Source: Aquitalea aquatica
GTDB taxonomy: Bacteria; Pseudomonadota; Gammaproteobacteria; Burkholderiales; Chromobacteriaceae
Direction of reading: 5' to 3'
DNA: 64,000 nt
Assembly: GCF_013911085.1 (NCBI RefSeq)
Contig: NZ_JACERN010000046.1
Location: forward strand, 1-64,000
Numbering within the stretch: position 1 is the stretch's first letter; each line of letters starts with the position of its first letter. Of this stretch, positions 1 through 7,900 are shown piece by piece. Made by a program: the position numbers and the translations under genes. Below the pieces are notes generated by a model that ran no database searches, was not told where the DNA came from, and worked only from the letters and a program-made list of their open reading frames with translations.

Positions 1-72
1 AGGACCGTGAAACGCCTTAGCGCCGATGATAGTGTGGCATTCGCCATGTGAAAGTAGGACACCGCCAGACTC
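1..72 (+). rRNA. rrf: 5S ribosomal RNA, 3' end (partial)
   Basis: The first 70 or so bases read like the 3' third of bacterial 5S rRNA: a GATAGTGTGG block, a CATGTGAAAGTAGGACA block and the final CGCCAGACTCC. A strong intrinsic terminator follows within 10 bases. The 5' part lies outside the window, so this is the tail of an rRNA operon transcribed into the window. Confidence 0.93.
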
Positions 73-80
73 CCCATTAG

Positions 81-109
81 AAGCCCAGCTCAATCGAGCT
101 GGGCTTTTT
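81..109 (+). terminator. Intrinsic terminator of the rRNA operon
   Basis: Arms AAGCCCAGCTC (81-91) and GAGCTGGGCTT (96-106) are perfectly complementary around the loop AATC and run into a T tract. It sits directly after the 5S rRNA end. Confidence 0.95.
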
Positions 110-234
110 GCATGGCGGTGCTGCATTTCGGGCCCCCTGGGCGCGATGCCTCCGTAAGCCGCCCCCGTGCAGATTTGTTGTGCTGCCAACTCTGGCAGAC
201 AATAGCCCATCCTGTTGCACGCATGAGAGACATA

Positions 235-1635
235 ATGCTATTGCGCCATTTGTCCTTTAAGACCTTGCTGGTTGCCAGCTTGTTTGTTGTTACTCTGATT
301 CCATCCTTGGCTCTGGTGCAAACCTGGTGGCATTTGCAGCAATTGGCTGAATTAGTCGAGCAAAGCCAGAAACAGGCAGAGGGATTGGCAGAGCTGCAGC
401 GCAGTTATGCTGAACAGAGCGATCTGTTTGAGCGGTCGACCCGTCAGTGGAATGTTCTGCACGAGGAGGCCTTTTCCCGTACCGCTACGCAGGCTGTCCT
501 GAGTTTGCAGCAGTTAGCCGGACGTTTGCAGCAGCTGGATGAGGCCCGATTGCAGCAGTTGGGTGGCCGCCTGGTGGCATGGTGTGGGAAATCACGTAGC
601 CTGCTGCTGGGTGCCGCTAGTCAGACAGAGCCATGGTCTGGTCAATATGAAGAACTGTCGCGGCTTGGCAATGAGCTGGATGCTCAGGTGAAACGTGTGA
701 GTGCTGCGCGACGTCTGCAGTGGGATAGCAGTTTGCGTGAGAAGCGCCAACAAGCCGACCGGGTGGCGATATTGTCTTTGTGTCTGGCGGTATTGCTGGG
801 ACTATTGCTGGCATGGTTGCTGGTACGGCCCTTACAGCAGTTACGCGGCAAGATTGGCAGGCTGGCGTTGGGGCAGCGTGGCCAGCAATGGGGCATGTCG
901 GCTCCAGCGGATATCTTGCAATTGGCAGCAGCCTTGCGTGAGCTGGATGGGCGGCTGGCACAGCTGGAACAAGATAAAGCCAGTTTTTTCCGGCACGTTT
1001 CACATGAGCTGAAAACTCCGCTGGCTGCAATTCAGGAGGCTTCCTCCTTACTGCATGATCAGATTCCCGGCCCCTTATTACCCTCACAGCAAGAAATCAT
1101 TGGTATTACGCTGTCGAATACCCGCTTATTACGTCAGCGTGTAGATGCCTTGCTGCAACATGACGCAGCGAACTGGCTGGATCGTCCGCTGATGATGGCG
1201 GCGCATGATGTGCGCGATCTGGCCCAGCAAGCAGCCGCAGCCATGCAGCCTCTGTTACAACAAAAAAAATTACGGCTGAAGCTGCCTGAACAAGCCGTCG
1301 TATTGGAGGTTGATCAGGAAAAATTCCGAACCATTATTGATAATTTGCTTTCTAACGCCATACGATTTTCGCCGGAAAATGGCGTTATTTCTGTTGAGGC
1401 AGGGAGAAGTAATGATCAGTCATGGCTGCTGGTCGCCGATCAGGGGCGCGGAATTTCCGAACAGGAGCATAGCCTGATATTCCAGCCTTTCTATACCGGG
1501 AAAGTCCCTGCTGGTGAGTCGCCAGGTAGTGGTATCGGGCTGACCATGGTTAAAACTTTTGCCCAACTGATGGGGGGCGATGTCGAAAGTCTGCCTACCG
1601 AAAAGGGAGCAAGGCTGCGTGTCTGGTGGCCTTAG
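235..1635 (+). CDS. glrK: Sensor histidine kinase, GlrK/QseE type
   Basis: Membrane sensor kinase of a two-component system. I start it at the ATG at 235 because a GAGAGA ribosome-binding site lies just upstream and the protein then opens with a transmembrane segment (residues about 8-30). Upstream in-frame codons would add an implausible 41-residue leader. A periplasmic helical region, a second membrane helix (about 180-200) and HAMP follow, then a HisKA domain with the phospho-acceptor in SHELKTPLA (His257) and a HATPase with N, G1 (DQGRGIS) and G2 (GSGIGL) boxes. It is followed by a lipoprotein and an NtrC-type regulator, the order of the enterobacterial qseE-qseG-qseF (glrK-yfhG-glrR) operon. 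The stimulus is unknown. A dispersed repeat separates it from qseG. Confidence 0.88.
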   Translation: MLLRHLSFKTLLVASLFVVTLIPSLALVQTWWHLQQLAELVEQSQKQAEGLAELQRSYAEQSDLFERSTRQWNVLHEEAFSRTATQAVLSLQQLAGRLQQLDEARLQQLGGRLVAWCGKSRSLLLGAASQTEPWSGQYEELSRLGNELDAQVKRVSAARRLQWDSSLREKRQQADRVAILSLCLAVLLGLLLAWLLVRPLQQLRGKIGRLALGQRGQQWGMSAPADILQLAAALRELDGRLAQLEQDKASFFRHVSHELKTPLAAIQEASSLLHDQIPGPLLPSQQEIIGITLSNTRLLRQRVDALLQHDAANWLDRPLMMAAHDVRDLAQQAAAAMQPLLQQKKLRLKLPEQAVVLEVDQEKFRTIIDNLLSNAIRFSPENGVISVEAGRSNDQSWLLVADQGRGISEQEHSLIFQPFYTGKVPAGESPGSGIGLTMVKTFAQLMGGDVESLPTEKGARLRVWWP

Positions 1636-1638
1636 CGC

Positions 1639-1743
1639 GGCTAGCAAAACCCCTGCTACGGCATTTACTTGCTGGCCGTACTCTCGTGCAGTCTGCGTCG
1701 GCAGGCCTTGCCGCAGCAATGCTGCGCTATTTTGTTAGCGACT
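1639..1743 (-). repeat. Dispersed ~100-bp intergenic repeat, copy R1
   Basis: Read on the minus strand this shares with copies R2-R4 a GCTAACAAAATAGCGCAGC start, a CCGACGCAGAC centre, a GTACGGCC block and a GCAGCAGGGGTTTTGC end. The ends are imperfect inverted repeats (GGCTAGCAAAA against CGCTAACAAAA). It is the most diverged copy in its centre. It fills nearly all of the glrK-qseG gap. Confidence 0.75.
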
Positions 1744-1774
1744 CATAATAACGATTGCAGGGCAGGAAAACAGA

Positions 1775-2290
1775 ATGATGAAAAGATTGATGAGTGCCAT
1801 GCTGGTGCTATGTGTACTGGCGGCTTGTAGCAACTTGGGCAGGCCGACTAGGGAGTCATCTGCAGCGACGGCTGGGAAATCGCTGGCCAGAGCCTGTCAT
1901 GATGCTGAAGCCGTCTTGTCCGGGGTGCGTCGTGGTCGGGAACTGACCTGGCCCGGTAAGGATAGCTGTGCAGGCGAGCGCCTGCGCTATGTGGCGGTAC
2001 AGCTGCTGAATACGGAGAGTAGGCCTGATATGGCACGGCTGCAGCAGCAACTTGACCTGGCTGCTGGGCAACTGCGTCAGGAGCCCTCGGATGGCTTGAC
2101 CGGCCTTGCCGCATTATTGGCATCCCAGTTGAGTGAGCGCCGGCGTCATGACGAGACCGCTGCGCGGATAAGCGCACAATGGCTGGAGCAGCAGCGCCGT
2201 GCCGATGAGCTGGCAGCCAAGCTGGATGCTTTGCGTCTGATCGAACAGTCCATGGCCGACAAGGCCCAGAAAAAGAAGATACAACCATGA
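1775..2290 (+). CDS. qseG: QseG-like outer-membrane lipoprotein
   Basis: Small lipoprotein of 171 residues. The N-terminus is a signal peptide ending in the lipobox LAAC (cysteine about residue 18). The mature part is helical and rich in Q, A, L and R, with a likely coiled coil at about 125-165 and a basic tail. Lipoproteins encoded between glrK and glrR (QseG/YfhG) act with the kinase at the envelope; the function here is inferred from that position and from size, because this family diverges quickly. The start has AGGAAA upstream; a second ATG directly follows the first. Its stop overlaps the glrR start (ATGA), implying translational coupling. Confidence 0.75.
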   Translation: MMKRLMSAMLVLCVLAACSNLGRPTRESSAATAGKSLARACHDAEAVLSGVRRGRELTWPGKDSCAGERLRYVAVQLLNTESRPDMARLQQQLDLAAGQLRQEPSDGLTGLAALLASQLSERRRHDETAARISAQWLEQQRRADELAAKLDALRLIEQSMADKAQKKKIQP

Positions 2291-3633
2291 GACGAACCGG
2301 GCGGGTATTGCTGGTTGATGATGATGCCGACTTGCTGCGGCTGTTGAGTTTGCGGTTGGAGGCGGCTGGGTATCTGGTGGACAAGGCAGCCTCGGCTGAG
2401 GCTGCGCTGAGTGCGCTGGCCGTGCGGCGGGCCGATGTGTTGCTGACCGACTGGCGCTTGCCGGGAATGGATGGAATGGCCTTGTTTGAGCTGGTGAAGA
2501 AGAGTTATCCGGCGCTGCCGGTAATTATCCTGACCGCGCATGGCACGATTCCTGATGCGGTGGAGGCAGTAAGCCGAGGTGTCTTTGGTTATCTGGTGAA
2601 GCCCTTTGACAGCAAAGCCTTGCTCAGTAAAGTAGAGCAGGCCTTGTCGCTGTCCTCTCCTGCGGTATCCCAGGCCGGACAGGAGTACTGGCGTACCGAA
2701 GTGGTGAGTTGTAGCCCACTGATGGAAGAGTTGCTGGCGGAGGCGCGGCTGATTGCCGCCACCGATGCCAGCGTGCTGATCCGTGGTGAGAGCGGAAGTG
2801 GCAAGGAGATACTGGCACGGGCCTTGCACAGGGCCAGCCCACGAGCAGCCGGACCCTTTGTGGCAGTCAATTGCGGAGCGATTCCGGATAATTTGCTGGA
2901 AAGCGAATTGTTCGGCCATGAAAAAGGAGCATTTACCGGTGCGGCGACACGGCATGAGGGTTTGATTGCCCAGGCGGAGGGCGGCTCGCTGTTTCTGGAT
3001 GAGATTGGCGACATGCCACTGGCCCTGCAGGTAAAGCTGCTGCGCGTGCTGCAGGAGAGAGAGTTACGGCCCGTGGGAGCCAGTAAATCGCGTGCGGTGG
3101 ATGTGCGAGTGATTTCGGCGACGCATCGTGATCTCGAGGCGCTGATCAGTGATGGCCTGTTTCGCGAGGATCTGTTTTACCGGCTGAATGTGGTGGCCTT
3201 GAATCTGCCGCCGCTGAGCGAGCGGCGGGAAGATATCCCCTTGCTGGCGCAGCATTTCCTGACACAGCTGGCCGAGCGCTATGGCAAGGAGGTGGCCGGT
3301 TTTGCCCCAGATGCGATGGAGTATCTGTGCAGCTTGCGCTGGTCGGGCAATGTGCGGCAGCTGGCCAATGCGGTTGAGCAATGCTGTGTGTTGAACACCT
3401 CTGGCCTGATTCCGCTGACTGCAGTGCAGAAAGCGGTTTCCGACGGCATGGCCAGCATTGCCACGTTGGCCGAAGCGCGGCGGCAGTTTGAACGGGACTA
3501 TCTGGAAAAGCTGCTACGGGTTAGCGCTGGCAATGTCAGCGTGGCAGCACGGATTGCTGATCGTAATCGCACCGAATTTTATCGCCTGCTACAAAAGCAT
3601 GATCTGGTGGCTGCGGCCTTCAAGGACTTCTGA
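2287..3633 (+). CDS. glrR: Sigma-54-dependent response regulator, GlrR/QseF type
   Basis: NtrC-family activator of 448 residues. It has a receiver domain with phospho-acceptor Asp55 (LLTDWRLPGMDG) and lysine in LVKPFD, then an AAA+ domain with Walker A GESGSGKE, the sigma-54-contacting loop GAFTGA at 214-219, Walker B SLFLDEIGD and an arginine-finger region. A Fis-type helix-turn-helix forms the C-terminus (NVSVAARIADRNRTEFYRLL). It overlaps qseG by four bases and closes the operon. The E. coli orthologue binds TGTC-N10-GACA; such sites lie just downstream in front of the BON gene, which is therefore its obvious target. An intrinsic terminator follows 20 bases after the stop. Confidence 0.92.
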   Translation: MRRTGRVLLVDDDADLLRLLSLRLEAAGYLVDKAASAEAALSALAVRRADVLLTDWRLPGMDGMALFELVKKSYPALPVIILTAHGTIPDAVEAVSRGVFGYLVKPFDSKALLSKVEQALSLSSPAVSQAGQEYWRTEVVSCSPLMEELLAEARLIAATDASVLIRGESGSGKEILARALHRASPRAAGPFVAVNCGAIPDNLLESELFGHEKGAFTGAATRHEGLIAQAEGGSLFLDEIGDMPLALQVKLLRVLQERELRPVGASKSRAVDVRVISATHRDLEALISDGLFREDLFYRLNVVALNLPPLSERREDIPLLAQHFLTQLAERYGKEVAGFAPDAMEYLCSLRWSGNVRQLANAVEQCCVLNTSGLIPLTAVQKAVSDGMASIATLAEARRQFERDYLEKLLRVSAGNVSVAARIADRNRTEFYRLLQKHDLVAAAFKDF

Positions 3634-3652
3634 AGTCGTTGCGCTACCCGCG

Positions 3653-3686
3653 AACCCCTGTCGTTAATCAGCGACAGGGGTTTTTT
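3653..3686 (+). terminator. Intrinsic terminator after glrR (also carries a GlrR-like site)
   Basis: Arms AACCCCTGTCG (3653-3663) and CGACAGGGGTT (3672-3682) are followed by six T residues. Within the stem, TGTC at 3659-3662 and GACA at 3673-3676 are separated by exactly 10 bases, the spacing of a GlrR binding site. Confidence 0.93.
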
Positions 3687-3715
3687 CATATAAATCAGCA
3701 GCTTGGCGTGGAAAG

Positions 3716-3753
3716 CCTGTCAATTTGTCGCCATTTGGCGACAAATTGACAGG
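3716..3753 (+). promoter_or_regulatory. GlrR upstream activating sequence (17-bp inverted repeat)
   Basis: Two perfect 17-base arms, 3716-3732 and 3737-3753, flank ATTT. The centre is TGTCGCCATTTGGCGACA (3726-3743), an exact TGTC-N10-GACA match to the GlrR/QseF consensus. The centre lies about 110 bases upstream of the start site expected from the sigma-54 promoter. With no T run after it, this is more likely an operator than a terminator. Confidence 0.85.
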
Positions 3754-3785
3754 TATTGATAGCCTGTTTTTGTAGATTTTTATTC

Positions 3786-3798
3786 TAAGTATTTGATT
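3786..3798 (-). promoter_or_regulatory. IHF binding site consensus
   Basis: TAAGTATTTGATT is the reverse complement of an exact WATCAANNNNTTR match. It lies in an AT-rich stretch between the GlrR sites and the -24/-12 element, the usual place for IHF bending at sigma-54 promoters. Confidence 0.7.
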
Positions 3799-3817
3799 TT
3801 TAATTGATTTATTTCCC

Positions 3818-3833
3818 TGGCATGGCGCTTGCA
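3818..3833 (+). promoter_or_regulatory. Sigma-54 (-24/-12) promoter of the BON gene
   Basis: TGGCATGGCGCTTGCA matches TGGCAC-N5-TTGCW with GG (3819-3820) and GC (3831-3832) exactly 10 bases apart. Transcription should start near 3844, leaving a 27-base leader with a GGGAG ribosome-binding site. Confidence 0.9.
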
Positions 3834-3870
3834 ATACGTAGTGACAAACTGACCTGTCGGGAGTCATGCA

Positions 3871-4203
3871 ATGAAAATAAATCATCTTGGATTAATGCTG
3901 TTGGTGCTGTTGCCGCTCAACCCGGTGCGGGCCATGGGCATGCTGTCGATTGATCCGGTGGCGGAGCATGTGGCAGTGTCGAATATTTCGGCTGATGAAA
4001 AAATTGCTTGGGAATTGAATGAAGTATTGAAACCACTGGCCGATGGCTCGGGCTCGGTGGTACGACCGCAGGTCAAGGCGGGGATGGTGAAATTGCTAGG
4101 CTCCAGCCCCAGCCGCGATACCGTGCGTCATTTGCTGGAAGTGGCCGCCAATGTACCTGGTGTGCGGGAGGTTCGCTCGGAAATACTGATACGTCCTATC
4201 TGA
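3871..4203 (+). CDS. Exported single-BON-domain protein
   Basis: Protein of 110 residues with a signal peptide (hydrophobic core about 5-17, probable cleavage after PVRA). A BON domain occupies about 65-110: the pattern VKAGMVKLLG...VRHLLEVAANVPGVREVRSEI is typical, although the family usually carries more copies in OsmY-like proteins. BON proteins are periplasmic and thought to bind lipid or stabilise the envelope. It stands alone between two terminators, downstream of a full sigma-54 promoter with GlrR and IHF sites, so it is probably the local output of the GlrK/GlrR system in an envelope stress response. The function within that response is not known. Confidence 0.85.
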   Translation: MKINHLGLMLLVLLPLNPVRAMGMLSIDPVAEHVAVSNISADEKIAWELNEVLKPLADGSGSVVRPQVKAGMVKLLGSSPSRDTVRHLLEVAANVPGVREVRSEILIRPI

Positions 4204-4233
4204 ATCCTTGTTGCTTGAAGTGAACTGCCCTTT

Positions 4234-4269
4234 GGCCTGCCTTCCCCCCGAGAGGCAGGCCTCTTTTTT
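4234..4269 (+). terminator. Intrinsic terminator of the BON gene
   Basis: GGCCTGCCT (4234-4242) and AGGCAGGCC (4253-4261) form the stem, followed by CTCTTTTTT. Confidence 0.9.
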
Positions 4270-4271
4270 AT

Positions 4272-4625
4272 TCAGAAGCTGAGCACCTTGTCGGCGGCCA
4301 GTGTCCATTCAGCCAGCTCAGGCATGGTGCCAATCTGCACCCCGGGCAGCAAGCGCTCTGCCAGCAGTCCGCGGGCATCGGCACAGCTACGGCAGACGTG
4401 TACCTGGGCCCCAAGTGCGATGGCTTCGCTCAGCATTTCTCCCAGATTGGGTGGTGTGGCGACAAGCTGCTGGTTCATGGCGGTGCTGACGGCATCGGAC
4501 AGCAAAAATAGCCGGACACGGGCTGCGTCGGGGTGGTTGAGCAAGGCAAGAGTCAGCCGCAAGGCGCTGAGCATGCGCTCGCTACCATAAGGGCTGGCAT
4601 TGACGGTCAATAAAATAGTTTGCAT
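4272..4625 (-). CDS. DsrE/DsrF-like family protein
   Basis: Cytoplasmic protein of 117 residues in the DsrE-like alpha/beta fold: an N-terminal strand MQTILLTVNASPYGSER, a following helix, the strand RVRLFLLSDAV, a helix MLSEAIALGAQVHVC and a conserved cysteine pair CRSC near residues 78-81. DsrE-like proteins serve in sulfur relay or as small-molecule binders; the cysteines would allow persulfide chemistry, but the substrate cannot be told. AGGAAG lies upstream of the ATG. It is convergent with the BON gene and separate from putA. Confidence 0.8.
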   Translation of the reverse strand: MQTILLTVNASPYGSERMLSALRLTLALLNHPDAARVRLFLLSDAVSTAMNQQLVATPPNLGEMLSEAIALGAQVHVCRSCADARGLLAERLLPGVQIGTMPELAEWTLAADKVLSF

Positions 4626-4849
4626 AGGGCTTCCTGTGATCGACTAAAACACTTGCAGGGGTGAGTGGCTGTGGCATGGGGCCGATTATTGACTGGCATG
4701 AGGTGCTGACGTTGTGGTCATGCAACAAAGCGGCATGCGCGGTCTGCTGTCGATAATAGGACAAGCAGCTTGATTTTCCTTGATCTGCGGCCAGTCACTA
4801 GTCGTGTCGCTACAAGAATATTTTATATTGTCGAACAAAGAAAAATACA

Positions 4850-4861
4850 ATTGTATACAAT
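4850..4861. promoter_or_regulatory. 12-bp palindrome upstream of putA, GntR-type operator candidate
   Basis: ATTGTATACAAT is a perfect palindrome 53 bases before the putA start, in an AT-rich stretch (4810-4870) that should also hold the promoter. TTGTATACAA resembles operators of the FadR/FCD branch of GntR regulators. The rest of the 4626-4914 gap shows nothing else I can call. Confidence 0.45.
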
Positions 4862-4914
4862 AGGCAAATCTTAACCGGTACAAACCGGGCTGCGAACAAA
4901 ATCGGGAGTTTTCC

Positions 4915-7900
4915 ATGCAATTCGAGGTGTTTGCCCTAAACCAGAGCGCTTTGCGCGATGCCATTACATCCGCATATCGCCGTGACGAACAGGAATGTGT
5001 GCAAGCCTTGCTACCGCAAGCTGCCTTGCAGCCGGCCCAGGTCACTGCCACCCAGGAACTGGCGCGCCGTCTGGTCAGCCAAGTGCGTCGTGAGCGTACC
5101 CGCTCCAGCGGGGTGGATGCCCTGATGCATGAATTCTCGCTGGACAGCGCTGAGGGTATTGCCCTGATGTGTCTGGCCGAAGCGCTGCTGCGCATTCCTG
5201 ACAAGGAAACCGCCGACAAGCTGATCCGCGACAAGATCTCCCGTGGCGACTGGAAAGCCCACCTGGGTAATAGCTCTTCGCTGTTCGTGAATGCCGCAGC
5301 CTGGGGCCTGGTGGTCACCGGTAAACTGGTGTCCTCGCATAGTGAGCAGGGCCTGTCCGCCGCCATGACCCGCCTGATTGCCAAGGGTGGCGAACCGCTG
5401 ATCCGCAAGGGCGTGGACATGTCCATGCGCATGCTGGGCAAGCAGTTCGTTACTGGCGAAACCATCGAACAGGCGCTGGAAAACGGCCGTGAGCGTGAAG
5501 CCCGTGGCTATCGTTTCTCCTACGACATGCTGGGGGAAGCCGCCATGACCGAGGACGATGCCCAGCGCTACATGAAGGACTACGTGATGGCGATTCACGC
5601 CATCGGCAAGGAGTCCGCTGGTCGTGGTATCTACGATGGCCCAGGTATTTCGGTAAAGCTGTCCGCTATCCACCCGCGTTACAGCCGTGCCAAGCGCGAA
5701 CGGGTGATGAGCGAACTGTACGACCGCCTCAAACAGCTGTTGTTGCTGGCCAAGCAATACAATATCGGCCTGAATATCGATGCCGAAGAAGCCGACCGCA
5801 TGGAGCTGTCGCTGGACCTGCTGGAACAGCTGGCTTTTGATCCGGACCTGGCCGGTTGGAACGGTATCGGCCTGGTGGTGCAGGCTTACCAGAAACGCTG
5901 TCCTTTCATTATCGATTATCTGGTGGATCTGGCACGCCGTTCTGGCCACCGCTTCATGGTGCGTCTGGTCAAGGGCGCGTATTGGGATGCCGAGATCAAG
6001 CGCGCTCAGGTGGATGGTCTGCCGGGCTACCCGGTATACACCCGCAAGGTGTACACCGATATCTCCTATCTGGCCTGCGCCAAGCGCTTGCTGGCCGCGC
6101 AGGATGCCATCTACCCGCAGTTTGCCACGCACAACGCCTACAGCCTGTCGGCCATCTACCAGCTGGGTCAGGGCCTGGATTACGAATTCCAGTGCCTGCA
6201 CGGCATGGGTGAGACCCTGTACGACCAAGTGGTAGGCAAGGACAATCTGGGCAAGGCCTGCCGTATCTATGCACCGGTAGGTTCGCATGAAACACTGCTG
6301 GCCTATCTGGTACGCCGCTTGTTGGAAAATGGTGCGAACAGCTCCTTTGTTAACCGCATCGTCGACGAAAATGTATCCATTGACGAACTGGTGACCGATC
6401 AGGTGGCCGAAGCGGCCAGCCATGCCGGTCAACCGCATCACAAGATTGCCCTGCCGGTTTCCCTGTATGGCAGTGAACGCCAGAATTCCAAGGGTTTGGA
6501 CCTGTCCAGCGAGCACGTGCTGGCCGCGCTGCAAATGGGCCTGCAAGCCTCCGAGCAACAGCAATGGGCAGCCTTCCCGCTGCTGGGTGATGCTGATGTC
6601 AGCTCAGGCGACAGCCAGCCGGTACGTAACCCGGCCGATCATGCCGATATCGTCGGTCAAGTGATCGAAGCGACCCCGGAGCATGTGGAACGCGCGCTGC
6701 AACTGGCTGAATCTGCGGCTGCCCGTTGGGCCAATACCCCGGTTGTCGACCGTGCGGCCTGCCTGAACCGCATGGCTGAGCTGATGGAAGACCACATGCC
6801 GGCGCTGATGGGCCTGGCGGTGCGTGAAGCCGGCAAGACCCTGAGCAATGCCATTGCCGAAGTGCGCGAAGCGGTAGACTTCTGCCGTTACTACGCTGCA
6901 CAAATCGTCGCCAACTTCGACAACGCTACCCATCAGCCGCTGGGTCCGGTGGTGTGTATCAGCCCGTGGAACTTCCCGCTGGCCATCTTCATTGGTGAAG
7001 TAACCGCCTCGCTGGCCGCCGGTAACCCGGTACTGGCCAAACCGGCCGAGCAGACCAACCTGATCGCCGCTTACGCCGTGCGCTTGCTGCACGAAGCCGG
7101 TGTGCCGCGTGACGTGCTGCAATTGCTGCCAGGCCGTGGCGAGATCGTCGGTGCCGCGCTGACCAGCGACCCGCGTATCCATGGCGTGATCTTTACCGGC
7201 TCCACCGAAGTGGCGCAGATCATCAACCGCACCCTGGCCAAGCGTGGCGAGGATGTGGTGCTGGTGGCCGAAACCGGTGGCCAGAACGCCATGATCGTCG
7301 ACAGTTCGGCGCTGCCGGAACAAGTAGTGACCGATGTGCTGAGCTCGGCTTTCGACTCGGCTGGTCAGCGCTGCTCCGCACTGCGCGTGCTGTATCTGCA
7401 AAGCGATATCGCCGACAAGGTGATTGCCATGATCAAGGGTGCCATGGCCGAACTGACCGTGGGCAACCCGGCTCAGCTGAATACCGATGTCGGCCCGGTG
7501 ATCGATGCCGAAGCCCAGGCCGGCCTGCTGGCACACATCGACAAGATGAAGTCGCGTGCACGCTGGACTTATCAGACCCCGCTGACCGAGGCTTGTCAGC
7601 ACGGTACTTTCGTGGCGCCTACCCTGTTTGAAATCGACAACCTGTCCGATCTCACCCGCGAAGTGTTCGGCCCGGTACTGCATGTGCTGCGTTTCGAAGC
7701 CAATGAGCTGGATAAGGTGGTAGCCGAAATCAACAGTACCGGCTATGGCCTGACCCACGGCATCCATAGCCGTATCGACGAAACCATCAACGACATCGTC
7801 AGCAAGATCAAGGTGGGCAATGTCTACGTCAACCGCAATATCGTCGGTGCCGTCGTGGGTGTGCAGCCGTTTGGTGGTGAAGGCAAGTCTGGTACCGGCC

